A stretch of DNA of 64,000 nt from NCBI GenBank assembly GCA_011503125.2, contig WWBZ02000040.1, positions 4,154,001-4,218,000 on the forward strand. Reading direction: 5' to 3'. The stretch's first letter is position 1. Every line of letters begins with the position of its first letter. A program made the translations under genes and the position numbers. Shown piece after piece: positions 1-10,062 of this stretch. The notes under the pieces were generated by a model. It made no database searches. It had not been told where the DNA came from and worked only from the letters and a program-made list of their open reading frames with translations. Origin of the DNA: Botryosphaeria dothidea. Lineage: Eukaryota > Ascomycota > Dothideomycetes > Botryosphaeriales > Botryosphaeriaceae.

Positions 1-1083
1 CACGGGCGTTTGGGCTTTTCTTCTCGGCTTCAATGTGTGAGAAATTTATTGGTGGGCTCTTTTGCTTCCTCTCTGGGACTTTGAAAAAAAAAAAAAAAAA
101 GGGATAGGAATGAGGCCACACATGGCTTTTATGCTTACTATTTCGAACATGTATAGTGTTAAAACACGCATTGCCTCTTAGACTACAGATGTACCTGTTC
201 CGCATGTCTGATGGAGACGAGAGCCTCGTGCGCTTATTTGTGCAGCCGTGGCGTCTGACTTGCATATCCGCCTGCTGATAATGACGTTAGTCGCCCGCTG
301 CGGGGTAGGTGGATGTTCAATACTCTCCGCCCAGCTACCAGCCTCACCGAGGATCAACACCACACGACACTCGAACGCGTGGAACCGGCAGCATTGTTCT
401 GATGTCCTGTGGAGACTCTGACCGGAGACTGGACACGCGCAGCCTGAACTTTCAGTGCGCTTTGCGCAACTTCATCGTGCACACGCCGCAGACGAAAGGC
501 CTCGTATGTTCTTCCTCCACAGACTTGCTGCATGAGAATCCTCTCGATCTTTGTTGAAGTATAGGGCAAGGGGAAATTATCAGACAAGCGTTGAATTGCC
601 TGCAACATTGCCTCAAACTTCAACGTCAATCGAAGCCGAGACCCGCAATGGCCCGCAAGGAGGCTGTTGGTTCCCAAACCCGGCTACCCTCATCTGACTT
701 CGACTTAGTCGGGGCTTCTGCGAGGTAGACATGCAACTTTGAGGCACGGGCGGGGTTAGCACCCGTTTCTCAGCCTTTCGTTCAGCAATGGAGAGGATTT
801 CTGGCGGCGACTGCCAACAGCCAATGTACCACGTCAATTGGGCGGATTGACACTGTCTGCATACTACAAGAAAGCCGCCGGTATGAAACAAGTTGCATGC
901 AGCTTGTTCATCTAGACTGTCTGGTCAACGTATCTATGCTGCACGTCAAAACCTCTCACGACAGAGTTTTTGTCGAAGGATACGCACACCCTCTACAACC
1001 TCGTGTCAGCACTCATTTGTTTGCTTGCGGTATGATGCAAGCGGCTTGTGATCAGGTGGGCTAATGAGCTACAGCTCTTAATC
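1..1083. other. no supportable gene
   Basis: Short overlapping reading frames occur on both strands, the longest about 107 codons on the - strand at 354-677. None shows a recognisable domain or a convincing exon chain. A 17-base A run lies near 86-102. The - strand frames at 354-891 could be degraded coding sequence, but I cannot assign a family. The last few hundred bases presumably held the promoter of the dioxygenase that starts at 1084. Confidence 0.5.
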
Positions 1084-2706
1084 ATGTTTGCTCCCCAGCC
1101 CGAGAAGCACTACTTTTCTCCGGGCCTGCTAACGAGGTTTGATATCGACATCGCCGAAATACCACCACCTTACCAACCTACACAAGAGCAGTCAAAGACG
1201 AAGATCAGCTTCCATCCAGATACCGATACATTCTTTGCACGTCGTGCCCGGACAGTCCTTACTGGAGGGCTGCAAAAGTCTGTGCCTGATCGATGGCCTG
1301 CTGTCCTCGATGGAAGAATGGTCTGGAAAGGATCTGACTTCAATGACGAGTCCGATTTCGTCTATCACATGTCGGGAAAAGAGCAGGTAGAGATCTCGCA
1401 GGCTTTGGAAGCATTCAAAAGTATAATTCTGCTATATATTTACCCCATTTCCATGAGTACTAAACCCGGCAGAACAGGAATCTGTTGGACTATGAACTGT
1501 TAGGAGAAACAGGGTCTTATTGTACCAAGGATCAACAGCGAAAATTTGCTAGATAGCTACTATATAAGAGGCTGCAGGGTCACCTACCCTCCTCCTCATG
1601 CCACTCATCATCTGGTAATGCGAATAATCACAATTCAACAGAATCCGATCCGAAAGAGGCTCTACCGGAATACTTTCCCCTTCCAACGCTTGCGCCTCGT
1701 CTTGCAGCTGCGTGTGAGTAAATATGCCACGTCCTTGGCGCTTTCATTCTTCGCGGACTTGATGTCGACAAGTACTCTCCGGAAGATATTGCCACCGTCT
1801 TTCTCGGTGTTTCAAGCTACATCGCCCGGAAGAGAGGTATCCAAGACCAGTATGGGACCATGATCAGTATGAGAAAGTCTCGCACGCAGGAGTTCTCAAT
1901 ATACTGATTGCTTTACAGACCATTTGCTGGATTATGGGTCGGCAGATTCTCAAGCCGAGCTGGTGAGCATGCCCATGAGCCCCTGCGTTCTACATGCTGA
2001 CCCCGCCATCCAGCCTCTGCATACCGACATCACATGCGATATCGTTGCGACCCTGACCCGAAAATGCTCCATTCAAGGAGGCATGGCCACCATTGCCTCT
2101 TCGTGGGCGGTATACAATATGTTGGCAGCATCTAGGCCAGATCTGATTCATGTGCTAGCCAAACCAGACTGGCCGTTTGACACGTGAGGCGGACATGTCC
2201 ATTTACACAGAGACAATAACTAATTTTGGTCAATCAGATTCGGACGGCAACCGCCCTACTACAATCGGGCAATTTTATACTGCACGGACGCGAAACCCAT
2301 CCTGAATTTCTCCCGGCGGGTCCTCACTGGACATCCGTATAACCCTCGTTCTCCAGAGATCCCCCCGCTGTCAGAAGCTCAAGCAGATGCCCTTGATACT
2401 GTACACTACATTGCCAAGGAACAACAGATGGAGCTTACGACAATGAAAGGCGACATGAGATTCATCAACAATATCGGTCTATTGCATGGTAGGGAAGCCT
2501 TCTTCGATGACAACCATGAAAGGAGCGCGAGGCATCTGCTTCGACTGTGGCTTCAGAACGACCGAAAAATGTGGGATCTTCCTCCAGCGCTCAAGCTTGC
2601 TTGGGCTAGGGTCTTTGACGATGACGAGAGGGAGAGCCGATGGGACATGGAGCCAGTAATGATTAGTCCAACAAATCCTCGCCCCCCTCCTGCACCTTGC
2701 GATTGA
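1084..2706 (+). pseudogene. TauD/TfdA-type Fe(II)/2-oxoglutarate dioxygenase, disrupted
   Basis: Family role: oxidation of a small substrate using Fe(II), O2 and 2-oxoglutarate; the substrate is unknown. I read exons at about 1084-1420, 1473-1866, 1919-1962, 2014-2183 and 2238-2706. Exon 4 opens with the metal-binding H-x-D (PLHTDI) and exon 5 carries the distal His (LLHGREAF) followed by RHLLRLWL, all typical of fungal TauD-like proteins. Exon 2 keeps family sequence (FPLPTLAPRL, then GAFILRGLDVDKYSPED), but two lesions sit in it: a 160-bp TIR element at 1482-1641 and an in-frame TAA at 1719-1721. Removing the element and one AAT copy restores the reading frame at that point. The ATG at 1084 is the first in frame with the conserved N-terminus; an upstream exon is possible. 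Family assignment is solid; pseudogene status rests on the TAA, since skipping it by splicing would delete conserved residues. Confidence 0.78.
1482..1641 (+). mobile_element. small TIR element, copy A (160 bp), inside dioxygenase exon 2
   Basis: The termini are imperfect inverted repeats, CTGTTGGA at the left and TTCAACAG at the right. AAT flanks both sides (1479-1481 and 1642-1644) as a 3-bp target duplication. The interior shares a core with two other copies in this window, including TATAAGAGGC and GGGTCACCTACCCTC. It has no coding capacity, so it looks like a non-autonomous MITE. It lies 9 nt inside exon 2, and its right end finishes in CAACAG, which resembles a 3' splice site. Confidence 0.75.
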
Positions 2707-3077
2707 TTTTTTTTTTTGTGTGTCTTTACGGGTCTTTGATCCCAGGAACGGCCGAAGTCCATCTTTGTAGTGAATATTTAGTGTCAGACTTTCTTGCCTT
2801 ACCACCTTAGGACTCTCATGTATCTCGAATATTCCATCCTTTATGCAGCAGCACTCTTTGATGCCCAACCCCGCATCGGCACTCTCTCTCGGATCTTTAG
2901 TATCCTCGGTTATTTAGTTATCACTTATGTATATAAACAAGCCTACCGACCTCCCTCTTAGGAGACAGGCAGAATCTACTCTCTTTTCTGACCTCACAAC
3001 TCTTCACTCTCAAATCCAACATTTAGCAATCCAGCCAGGCGAAATAATGATCATACTGTTCCATCCTGGAGTGAATA
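2707..3077. other. spacer between convergent genes
   Basis: About 370 bases lie between the 3' ends of the dioxygenase (+) and the regulator (-). A T-rich run follows the dioxygenase stop and could be 3' UTR. Nothing else is recognisable. Confidence 0.5.
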
Positions 3078-3388
3078 TTACGCTATCGCTGTTGGTCTCC
3101 AGTCTTCGTCAAACAGTTGTGACACAAAGTAATAATGATCTCCAAAGTCACGCGCCTCCCTGACACGTTGCACGAGATTCCCTATGAATAGTGGTTAGGT
3201 GTCCCGAAATCAAGTGATCCGGGGTGAACTTACAATTTTGCCTCATCCAATCTGCGCTGTCTCCCACAAATTTCAGCTGCTCAGCATTCAACTCAGCGAC
3301 TGATTCAAGCTCTGGACGTTTGGTGAAATCCTTCACAAGTTGAAAAGGTGCTCTGCCCTTATTACAATAGTGGAAGTAGGCAAGCATT

Positions 3389-3538
3389 GTGTTGGATATC
3401 ACGTGTTTCAAGGTCTCCTTGTATCACACCACATAGCTTAGCCACAATCGCTAGTATAAGAGGCAAGCGGGTCACCTACCCTCTTCCTCTTTATGCCAAT
3501 CATCAATGGATCATCGTTGTTCATCAACAATCCAACAC
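3389..3538 (-). mobile_element. small TIR element, copy B (150 bp), inside regulator exon
   Basis: Perfect 9-bp terminal inverted repeats GTGTTGGAT...ATCCAACAC are flanked by ATT direct repeats at 3386-3388 and 3539-3541. Deleting the element and one ATT restores a continuous - strand reading frame across the insertion, giving PHIGMMT followed by MLAYFHYC as in the protein family. That supports both exact ends and a transposition origin. It is very close in sequence to copy C at 21839-21987 and shares its core with copy A at 1482-1641. Confidence 0.85.
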
Positions 3539-5098
3539 ATTGTCATCATACCAATGTGAGGTTCGGATATAGCGTCTGGGTTCACAAAGCGCGTCTGCAC
3601 CAAACCCATTAGTTTCAGCAGCAAATGTGGGCCTCTACAAGCAGAAGCTAACCCTCATTGCCATTTGTGTGGCATATTCCTGGTTTCGTTTCGTCGTCAT
3701 TGAGCAACTGTGAAGCAGAATGAATAGGATAAGATAGATAGTGAACCAGTTGCGCCTGTCATTGGATCTCATCATGCTTGCCAGCCCCTCCAGGACCCTT
3801 CCCCTGAGAGGCATTTGCAGGCGGCAGAACATGATAACTTCGAATTGAGCACAAATAACCGGGGCGACCATAGTACGAGCTGGACTTGTCTTCAACCGTA
3901 GTTCCAACCTGCTCTTTGCTGCAGATTTTCTCCGGCAAGCTGGTCATTCTGGCCGTCACCCAAAGACGGAGAGCGTTTACCAACAATCTTCGTTCATCCT
4001 CGCGCTTCCCGAGCTCATCAGTTGCATGACTCATACTGGTATAAGCTGGAACTTACCGGAGATTCGTGCGCGTGTCGGAATGCAACGCGATGGGTTCTCC
4101 ATAGGAATTCATCTTGGTATCCAACTATCCCGGCAGTGAAGGGTGCGATGGAGGTGTGGACGTATCGCTCAAGTTCCTTGGCCGCTTTTTCCATATCGAC
4201 GATTGCGTACGGTGGGATGAAATGCCGTTTCGGAACCCCTCCGTCGTACCACATCTCTTCCAGGGAGTCGCCTTCAACGGGGACAAACTCTCTTAGCTCT
4301 AGCGTGTACTTGGCTCCCTCGAATCCATGGGTGAATTGAACGGTCTTCCTACTCTCCGAAGCCCAATCTGTGATGTCTTGGATCTCCATGCTCTTCCATC
4401 TCTTTGAATAGAAGGGATTGGGGAATTTCTGTTTTCGGAACAGAGATGCATCCGTGATCTTGTAGCGCAGACACGGGAGACGGACCACGCTTCTTTTGAG
4501 CCCCAGACACGTTGCGCAGGGACCACTAGGGTCATCGGGGTCACTGACGCACTTTCAAACCACTTAGCCCGCTGCATGCACCTGACGTCAAGCGACAGAC
4601 CCACTGAGTTTCATCATGAAGCATCGAACACATGCTCTGCGCCGTCTCGTCTCGGCCGTCTCCAATCGCTTGACCGGATCTTGGAACGGTGCGCGCGTCC
4701 TGGTGCGACCCTCGCACTCGGGATCTGGTGAGTTTCATTTTCTCTTTCTACACCCCGTGCGGTTGTCTCGGCCCTTGCGCGATGTTGTCAGCGGGTGGCG
4801 GCCCTTTGTGCTCGGCGTGCCTTACGGTTCTCGGAGGAATCAACACGTTGCTGCATGGTCCATGCTCTGCCAGGTACCTGAATCTTCTTTCAGCTTCGTC
4901 TCTCTGGCGTGTCGATGCGGAAGTCGATCCGCTGGAGAGAGTGTGTGAACTGGCCGTTGAAGAGTCAGGAGTCATGGTCCGGGACAACGACGCCGTGGTG
5001 CGGGATAGCTGCGGGAGCATCAAACCTCCCGCGTTCGTAGCTTGGTCGCTTTTTCCATCTTGTTTACTGATTTGTCCAGTTGATGTACCTGAAAGTGA

Positions 5099-5119
5099 GG
5101 GGGGGGGGGGGGGGGGGGG
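5099..5119. repeat. 21-base poly-G tract
   Basis: An uninterrupted G run of 21 bases. On the - strand it reads as poly-C and would encode a short proline run in the N-terminal part of the Zn2Cys6 regulator. Such a tract is prone to slippage, so the reading frame here is unreliable. Confidence 0.9.
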
Positions 5120-5884
5120 CGCGTAGGGTAGAATCTTGTGGGATCTCGTGATCATCCGGGGTTGCACCAGCAGTTGCTCCTGCTTTATCATCTTCAGTGC
5201 TATTCACCGGCGCAGACGACTGTAAGAGATCATGACTCTCCTGCGGAGGATACTGTTGAAACCCACCCCAAGCTGGACTGCACCGACATGCTCGGTAGAA
5301 CCGAGAACAGCGGTATCGAGCTCCGGTAGCAAGAAAGACGGGTCGTCTGTGTCAGTCCCCAGCCATGTATCAAGATGAAAGATATCCTGATAGCTTGGCC
5401 CGTTTGCATATGTCTGAAGCCAGGATACTAAAGAGTCACCCATGCCGTCACAGCTCTGCTCAGGGGCATGCATGGCGTCCTCGTTCGGAGTTTTCAATAT
5501 AAGTGCCTCAGCTTGATCGAAGTGGCCCCCATCGGTCTCCACGTGATCGGACGAATGTCCTGTATTGATCGAGAGTGTTTGCGCTGCTAGGTCCCGAGAA
5601 AGATCTTGGACTGAAATGCCGAGTAAATCCGCCGCCTGTCGGAGCTTCTCGGTGCTCGTCATGCTCGCGGTGCCTGCATCCGTAGACGCTACATCTTCGT
5701 CAACGGGAAGCGAGCAGGATGCCTTAGCAACTGTAAGCTTCTGGGCTTCTGTATGCATTGGTACTGACCATGATGAAATCCGCTTGCTGGACACTTCGTG
5801 CGTGTGGGTGGAGCGCGGAGTTTGTGAGAACGCAAAGATGGTCGGGTTGACTGTGCTGTTCGTTGGTACACTTATATTTCGCAT

Positions 5885-7994
5885 GCGACCTCTGATGCAG
5901 ATTAGTTTTCGTCAGTCGGGTAGCAGGTCGTAATCAGCCCCGCACGTCGCCCCGAACATATGCAATGCTGACGGGTAATTGGAGGTCTGCAGATGGCTTT
6001 TGGCAACCGAACCACTAACATCGGCAGAAAAGAGACGACCGGTGTGCAAGGATCGGTGCAGTAGACGCCTGATGGAATTCCACGAAAGACCTATCGGCTG
6101 CAAGTCTTGAAGAACAACACAGAAAGCGTCTTTCGGTGAGGCTCATTGCGTGACGAATCGGATCCGTGTGTCTGATCTTCGGCTCAGATTTGGGGCATGG
6201 GCTTTCTTAAGAAATAGGGCAAGATGCAGCCTTACTTCATGAAAACTCATGCGTGCGTCCCGAGGCTCCGGTCTTCACTGAACTTGACGTTCCGTGGCAC
6301 AACCGAAACCTGTCTGCCCAGCCGCACACTTTCCGGCCGATCAATAGGTCGCGGTCTCCGCAACTTGTGTGTTCCTTGTACACCGATCCAATCAAGAAGA
6401 TGCCATATGATTGGGCACAATGTGTCATAGGTTTATCATCACGCATTTGAGCTGTGAATGTGCGAGTCACCCCGTTGAACAGTTGAAGCAAATCGAGGGT
6501 TTGCCAGTGCTCATTCTCTTTTTTTCCTGAAGGAAAAAAAAAGACAGTGCAGGCTTCTGCCGCGTATATATACCAGGGAGTTAAGCCGACAAGTAGCCAT
6601 GGCAGTGCTGATTCCCACCGCGAATGGAAAGAGCTACACATTGAATGCCACCAAAATTATTCATATCCATCTTCTCCTCACTTGCTTGAGGGGGAGTGCT
6701 GTTTGGTGATTAGCAGAATAGGGTTCATCCGCACTTATTGATGGCTGTCGGTCATTCGCTGCCGTGTTCTGAGTAATCAATGCAGAGTAATCAATGAGGA
6801 GATAAAAAAAAGGTACTCCAGCGAATCACCCACAACATCAACTTGACATCGGAGAAGCCTGACCCCATCGAATACTATCATTGTAGCTAATGTCCTATCG
6901 GGGAAAATATTTCGACGTCCGGCGAGAGACCCAACCGGCTGTTACTTCCCCAAATTCCGACCTTGCGGGGCGTTACGGCGTGCAGCTCGGCGGTGAAATG
7001 AACATGTGCTCCAGTTGGTTCTGTTTCGAATTTCAAGGCCTCCGGATGCCTCAATATCGTATCAACCAAAGCTCAGTTGCCCTCGGCCTTGCTCGAATTT
7101 TCGTACGAACTCGGTGCACGATTCTGCCTCGTGGCCCCGTTCATTGTATATAACTGGGGCCTGGTAGCTTGTGTAAGTTGAAATGCGCACGAGCAGAACC
7201 AGCTGCCAGGCATTAACATCATGGACTGCCCAGAGTCCGGCAGCAAGAATGGAAGACTGGCATGCCCTTTCTACAAGAAATACTCGACCCAACCACCAAA
7301 GGCAGCCTCATGCTGTTTTCCAGGGTTCACTTCGGTCGCCAGAGTCAAGTGAGTAGCTCTGAAATGCTTGTGGGAGCTCTCTCTTGGCTCTGACTATACC
7401 TGCAGAGAGCATATATATAGAGAACACAGAGTGGCGAACCGGTGTGGAAGATGTTTCCGAAAGTTCGGAAGCGACGCCGCTTTGACTATCCACCTGAGGG
7501 AAGAATGATGGAATTCGCGCTTGATCGGTCGGAATCGATGAATGAATGACTTGATTGCTTGGTTGCTGAGGCGCTCGTGGTGTTGATCCCCAAGACGTCT
7601 CAGAATGAATGACTAAGCTAATATACTATCCAATAACAGATAACGGAGGTGATCGAGCTCATTTTCCATCAAAGAAGAAAGATGTTATCAACTCCAAGAG
7701 GATCCTGCATATCAAGTCATTACGAATGATCAGGAAACCCAACTGAAAAGTAAGAAGAGAATTAAGGGAACGAGATCGGAAGAAGACAAATGGAAACGGG
7801 TTTTCTGTATCCTCTTCCCGGGGGAAGAGGAAAACGAGATACCAGATGCATGTGAGTGAAAGACCCAGTGAATCTATTATTTTGCTTTCATACTATTGGG
7901 AAGTACTGATGATGTTTGAGCCTGCAACTATAACATGCGTGCACAACCATCGCCGTCCTGGTCCTATTCCGACGTCTTGTGTCGCTACGAATAA
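5885..7994. other. 2.1 kb without a supportable gene
   Basis: Only short frames without recognisable domains are present on either strand. A partial tandem duplication built on AGTAATCAATG occurs around 6772-6797. A short homopolymer-rich segment with complementary T and A runs lies near 6520-6543. The first part may contain the promoter of the leftward regulator. Confidence 0.45.
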
Positions 7995-8444
7995 TTCAGT
8001 CGCGAGAACCTGCCACAGCTCGTCATAAAAAACTTTTGTCGCTCTGAGCGACACGGTCAAGATGTGGAAGAAAGCACGGTTTTGCAGTTTCTGGACGTGT
8101 TGCGCCAGTCTTCAGAGGAGCTTTTCTCGCTATTTCGGCAGCAAACTCACGATCCAGAGACACACAGAGCCATGACATCACCGTACCAATCAGGCAAACG
8201 CCCAAGTCGTGCTCTTTCATCTAAATCTCATACGGTCCCTGCTGTGTCGAGCTCAGAGTCCTCAGGTCCAACATACAAAAGCTCCGAAGACTATGGATAC
8301 ACGTCATCTACTGGTCCTGTTCCTTCAAATACCAACGATACAGGGAAAGGCCATTTCTTTTGGAGGAACGGGAACGACCACCAGTTAGATGATGCTCGGC
8401 CTGAAGCGGAGTCTACCTTTTTGTTCAATGACGATTTTCGCTAG
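7995..8444 (+). CDS. hypothetical protein fragment, possible 3' exon
   Basis: An open frame of about 150 codons runs from just after a stop at 7992 to TAG at 8442. It begins with a plausibly folded part (LQFLDVLRQSSEELFSLF) and continues into a Ser/Thr/Pro-rich tail ending in FNDDFR. There is no domain I recognise and no convincing upstream exon. It could be the last exon of a decayed gene. Composition is like that of the intact genes rather than the AT-rich repeats. Confidence 0.3.
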   Translation, partial: FSRENLPQLVIKNFCRSERHGQDVEESTVLQFLDVLRQSSEELFSLFRQQTHDPETHRAMTSPYQSGKRPSRALSSKSHTVPAVSSSESSGPTYKSSEDYGYTSSTGPVPSNTNDTGKGHFFWRNGNDHQLDDARPEAESTFLFNDDFR

Positions 8445-10062
8445 TTAGATTTACCACCGGACAGCCCTGATTCGCACTGCGGACTCTGACACAGACATAT
8501 CAAGCGGCAGGCGCAGTGTTGAGGTACAATTTCTTTCCTGTACTACTATTTCAGTTCAAAGAGAGACATAAAAATGGAGTTCCTGGAGTGTAGTTGTGGT
8601 GATCGTGTACCGTTGATGCTGAATGAAGGATAGACAACCTTGCGGCCGCACCAGGTTCTAGGGGCTTTTACTGAAAATGCTCAAGTTGCCCCCCAGGGGA
8701 CATATGCTGCGGTAGGCTTGAGTAGGATAATTCCAAAACTCTCAGTGAATTTGCAGGTTCAGCAGAATGTATGAAGTGATTCTGGAATGTTCAATCGTGA
8801 TCACAAATGAGAGTCGTCAAATAAGGCCCTGACATCCCTACCCCTGCTTCGTGATATCCAGATGTCTTCAGGTTGATTAAAAGCTGGAGAGCAAACGTGA
8901 TCAAGCACTTAATCGCTGTAATCTGAATATTTGAGAAGCTTGATTGAAACGTGTTCTCGAGTGACGACTATATGAGTGTCAAGCAGGGGTGGGAGAGGGG
9001 CAAGGTGCTTTTTTTCACGGCGGCTGTGCTGCAAAGCAGTATTTGAACGAGTGAGTCTCGCGGCCGGCCTGAGCACGCCGCGTTGCCTTTCCTACACCTG
9101 AATACCACACAGTAGTAAGGTATTCGAAATCAGAATGCTCGAAGGAAGCATTTTGCATACGATGAATATGTCTTCAGTATGCGCTCTCAGATTTTCCTGT
9201 AGACACAGAATCGCTTTGTGCCGTACACAGGCCCGCAAATCTGCGTGCCATGGCTGCGTACATCATCGGGACCGAGCGCCAGGTAGGCAGCCAGCAAACC
9301 ATGCTACACCAACTAGCCTGACTTTTTTCCACCAGACCGCCACACCGGAGAAGCTGCAATGAACCTGTAGAACCCCACACGATACGCACTTCGAACTCCT
9401 TTCGCGGTCCCGTTGGTCACAGATCAGAATCCCTGAGAAAGCCAAGGCTTGTTTTTGAGGCGCAGCTCTCGACACGCAAAACTTACTTAAGAGCAAGCAT
9501 CGTCAATAAACTTCTCCATTGACACCGCATCGGCCAGGCGTTGTGTGGCTACGGGATGGGCGCAACGTCACTACAGGTATGTACAGCTACAGATAGCAAC
9601 ACGCGGAAGCTGAAAAGTGGCTGTGGACACGACGAAGATTGCTGAGCATGTTTTGACAGAAGCGCTGTGGAGTGGGGAGCAGAGGCTTTGTGAAGTCGCT
9701 CAGGAAAGAGAATAAAAAGGGAAAGACACTTCCGACCAAGCTCAAGTAGTGCTAATTGTCATATTCGAATGGCATTGACCGTCAGTGGCGGAAAGGTTCG
9801 GTTGTGGCGGTGAGATGTAAAGTGCCTTATGGCGGGTCCAGCGGCCGTCGCCCTGCAGCGAGCCACCCAATTGCTGCGCCTCATCTCCCAGCTACCCGGT
9901 TACCCAGTGTTAGTGCATGCAAGATCCTAAGCATATAAGCTTTCGAGATTTCAATAAGACCGGCAAACATTCGTCTGGCTGATTCTCCCACATCTCCTCC
10001 AATATTCGCCCCCAGCCCCCCGTGCTACAGATACGCTTTCCCTATCTTTAACCCAAGCCCTC
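8445..10062. other. 1.6 kb without a supportable gene
   Basis: No reading frame longer than about 80 codons shows family resemblance. The end of this stretch may hold the promoter of the HET-domain relic. No repeat boundaries or RNA genes were seen. Confidence 0.45.

Larger units (their letters stand above)
3078..5884 (-). pseudogene. Zn(II)2Cys6 transcription regulator, disrupted
   Basis: Reading the - strand, the binuclear cluster seems split over two exons near 4640 and 4550: ACVRCFMMKLS, then a Cys and DPDDPSGPCATC. It is followed by LPCLRYKITDASLFR and the long regulatory region characteristic of one large fungal Zn2Cys6 subfamily (WKSMEIQDITDWAS, REFVPVEGD, LHSCSMTTKR). Introns are visible at 3183-3233, 3594-3652 and near 3997-4040. 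The C-terminus FVSQLFDEDW ends at 3078. The body carries a 150-bp TIR element (3389-3538) in the exon encoding the AYFHYCNKG stretch, and a frame change near 3850 between SSYYGR and PVICAQFEV. The N-terminal part (5204-5884, Ser/Thr-rich and acidic, plus a proline run from a poly-C tract) and the join between the cluster halves could not be resolved. The family call is firm; the exact start is uncertain. Confidence 0.7.

Noticed and set aside
1716..1776. An intron starting GTGAGT at about 1714 in the dioxygenase gene, which would avoid the TAA
   Set aside because: It would delete the conserved GAFILRGLDVDK segment that is in frame on both sides, so the stop is taken as a lesion.
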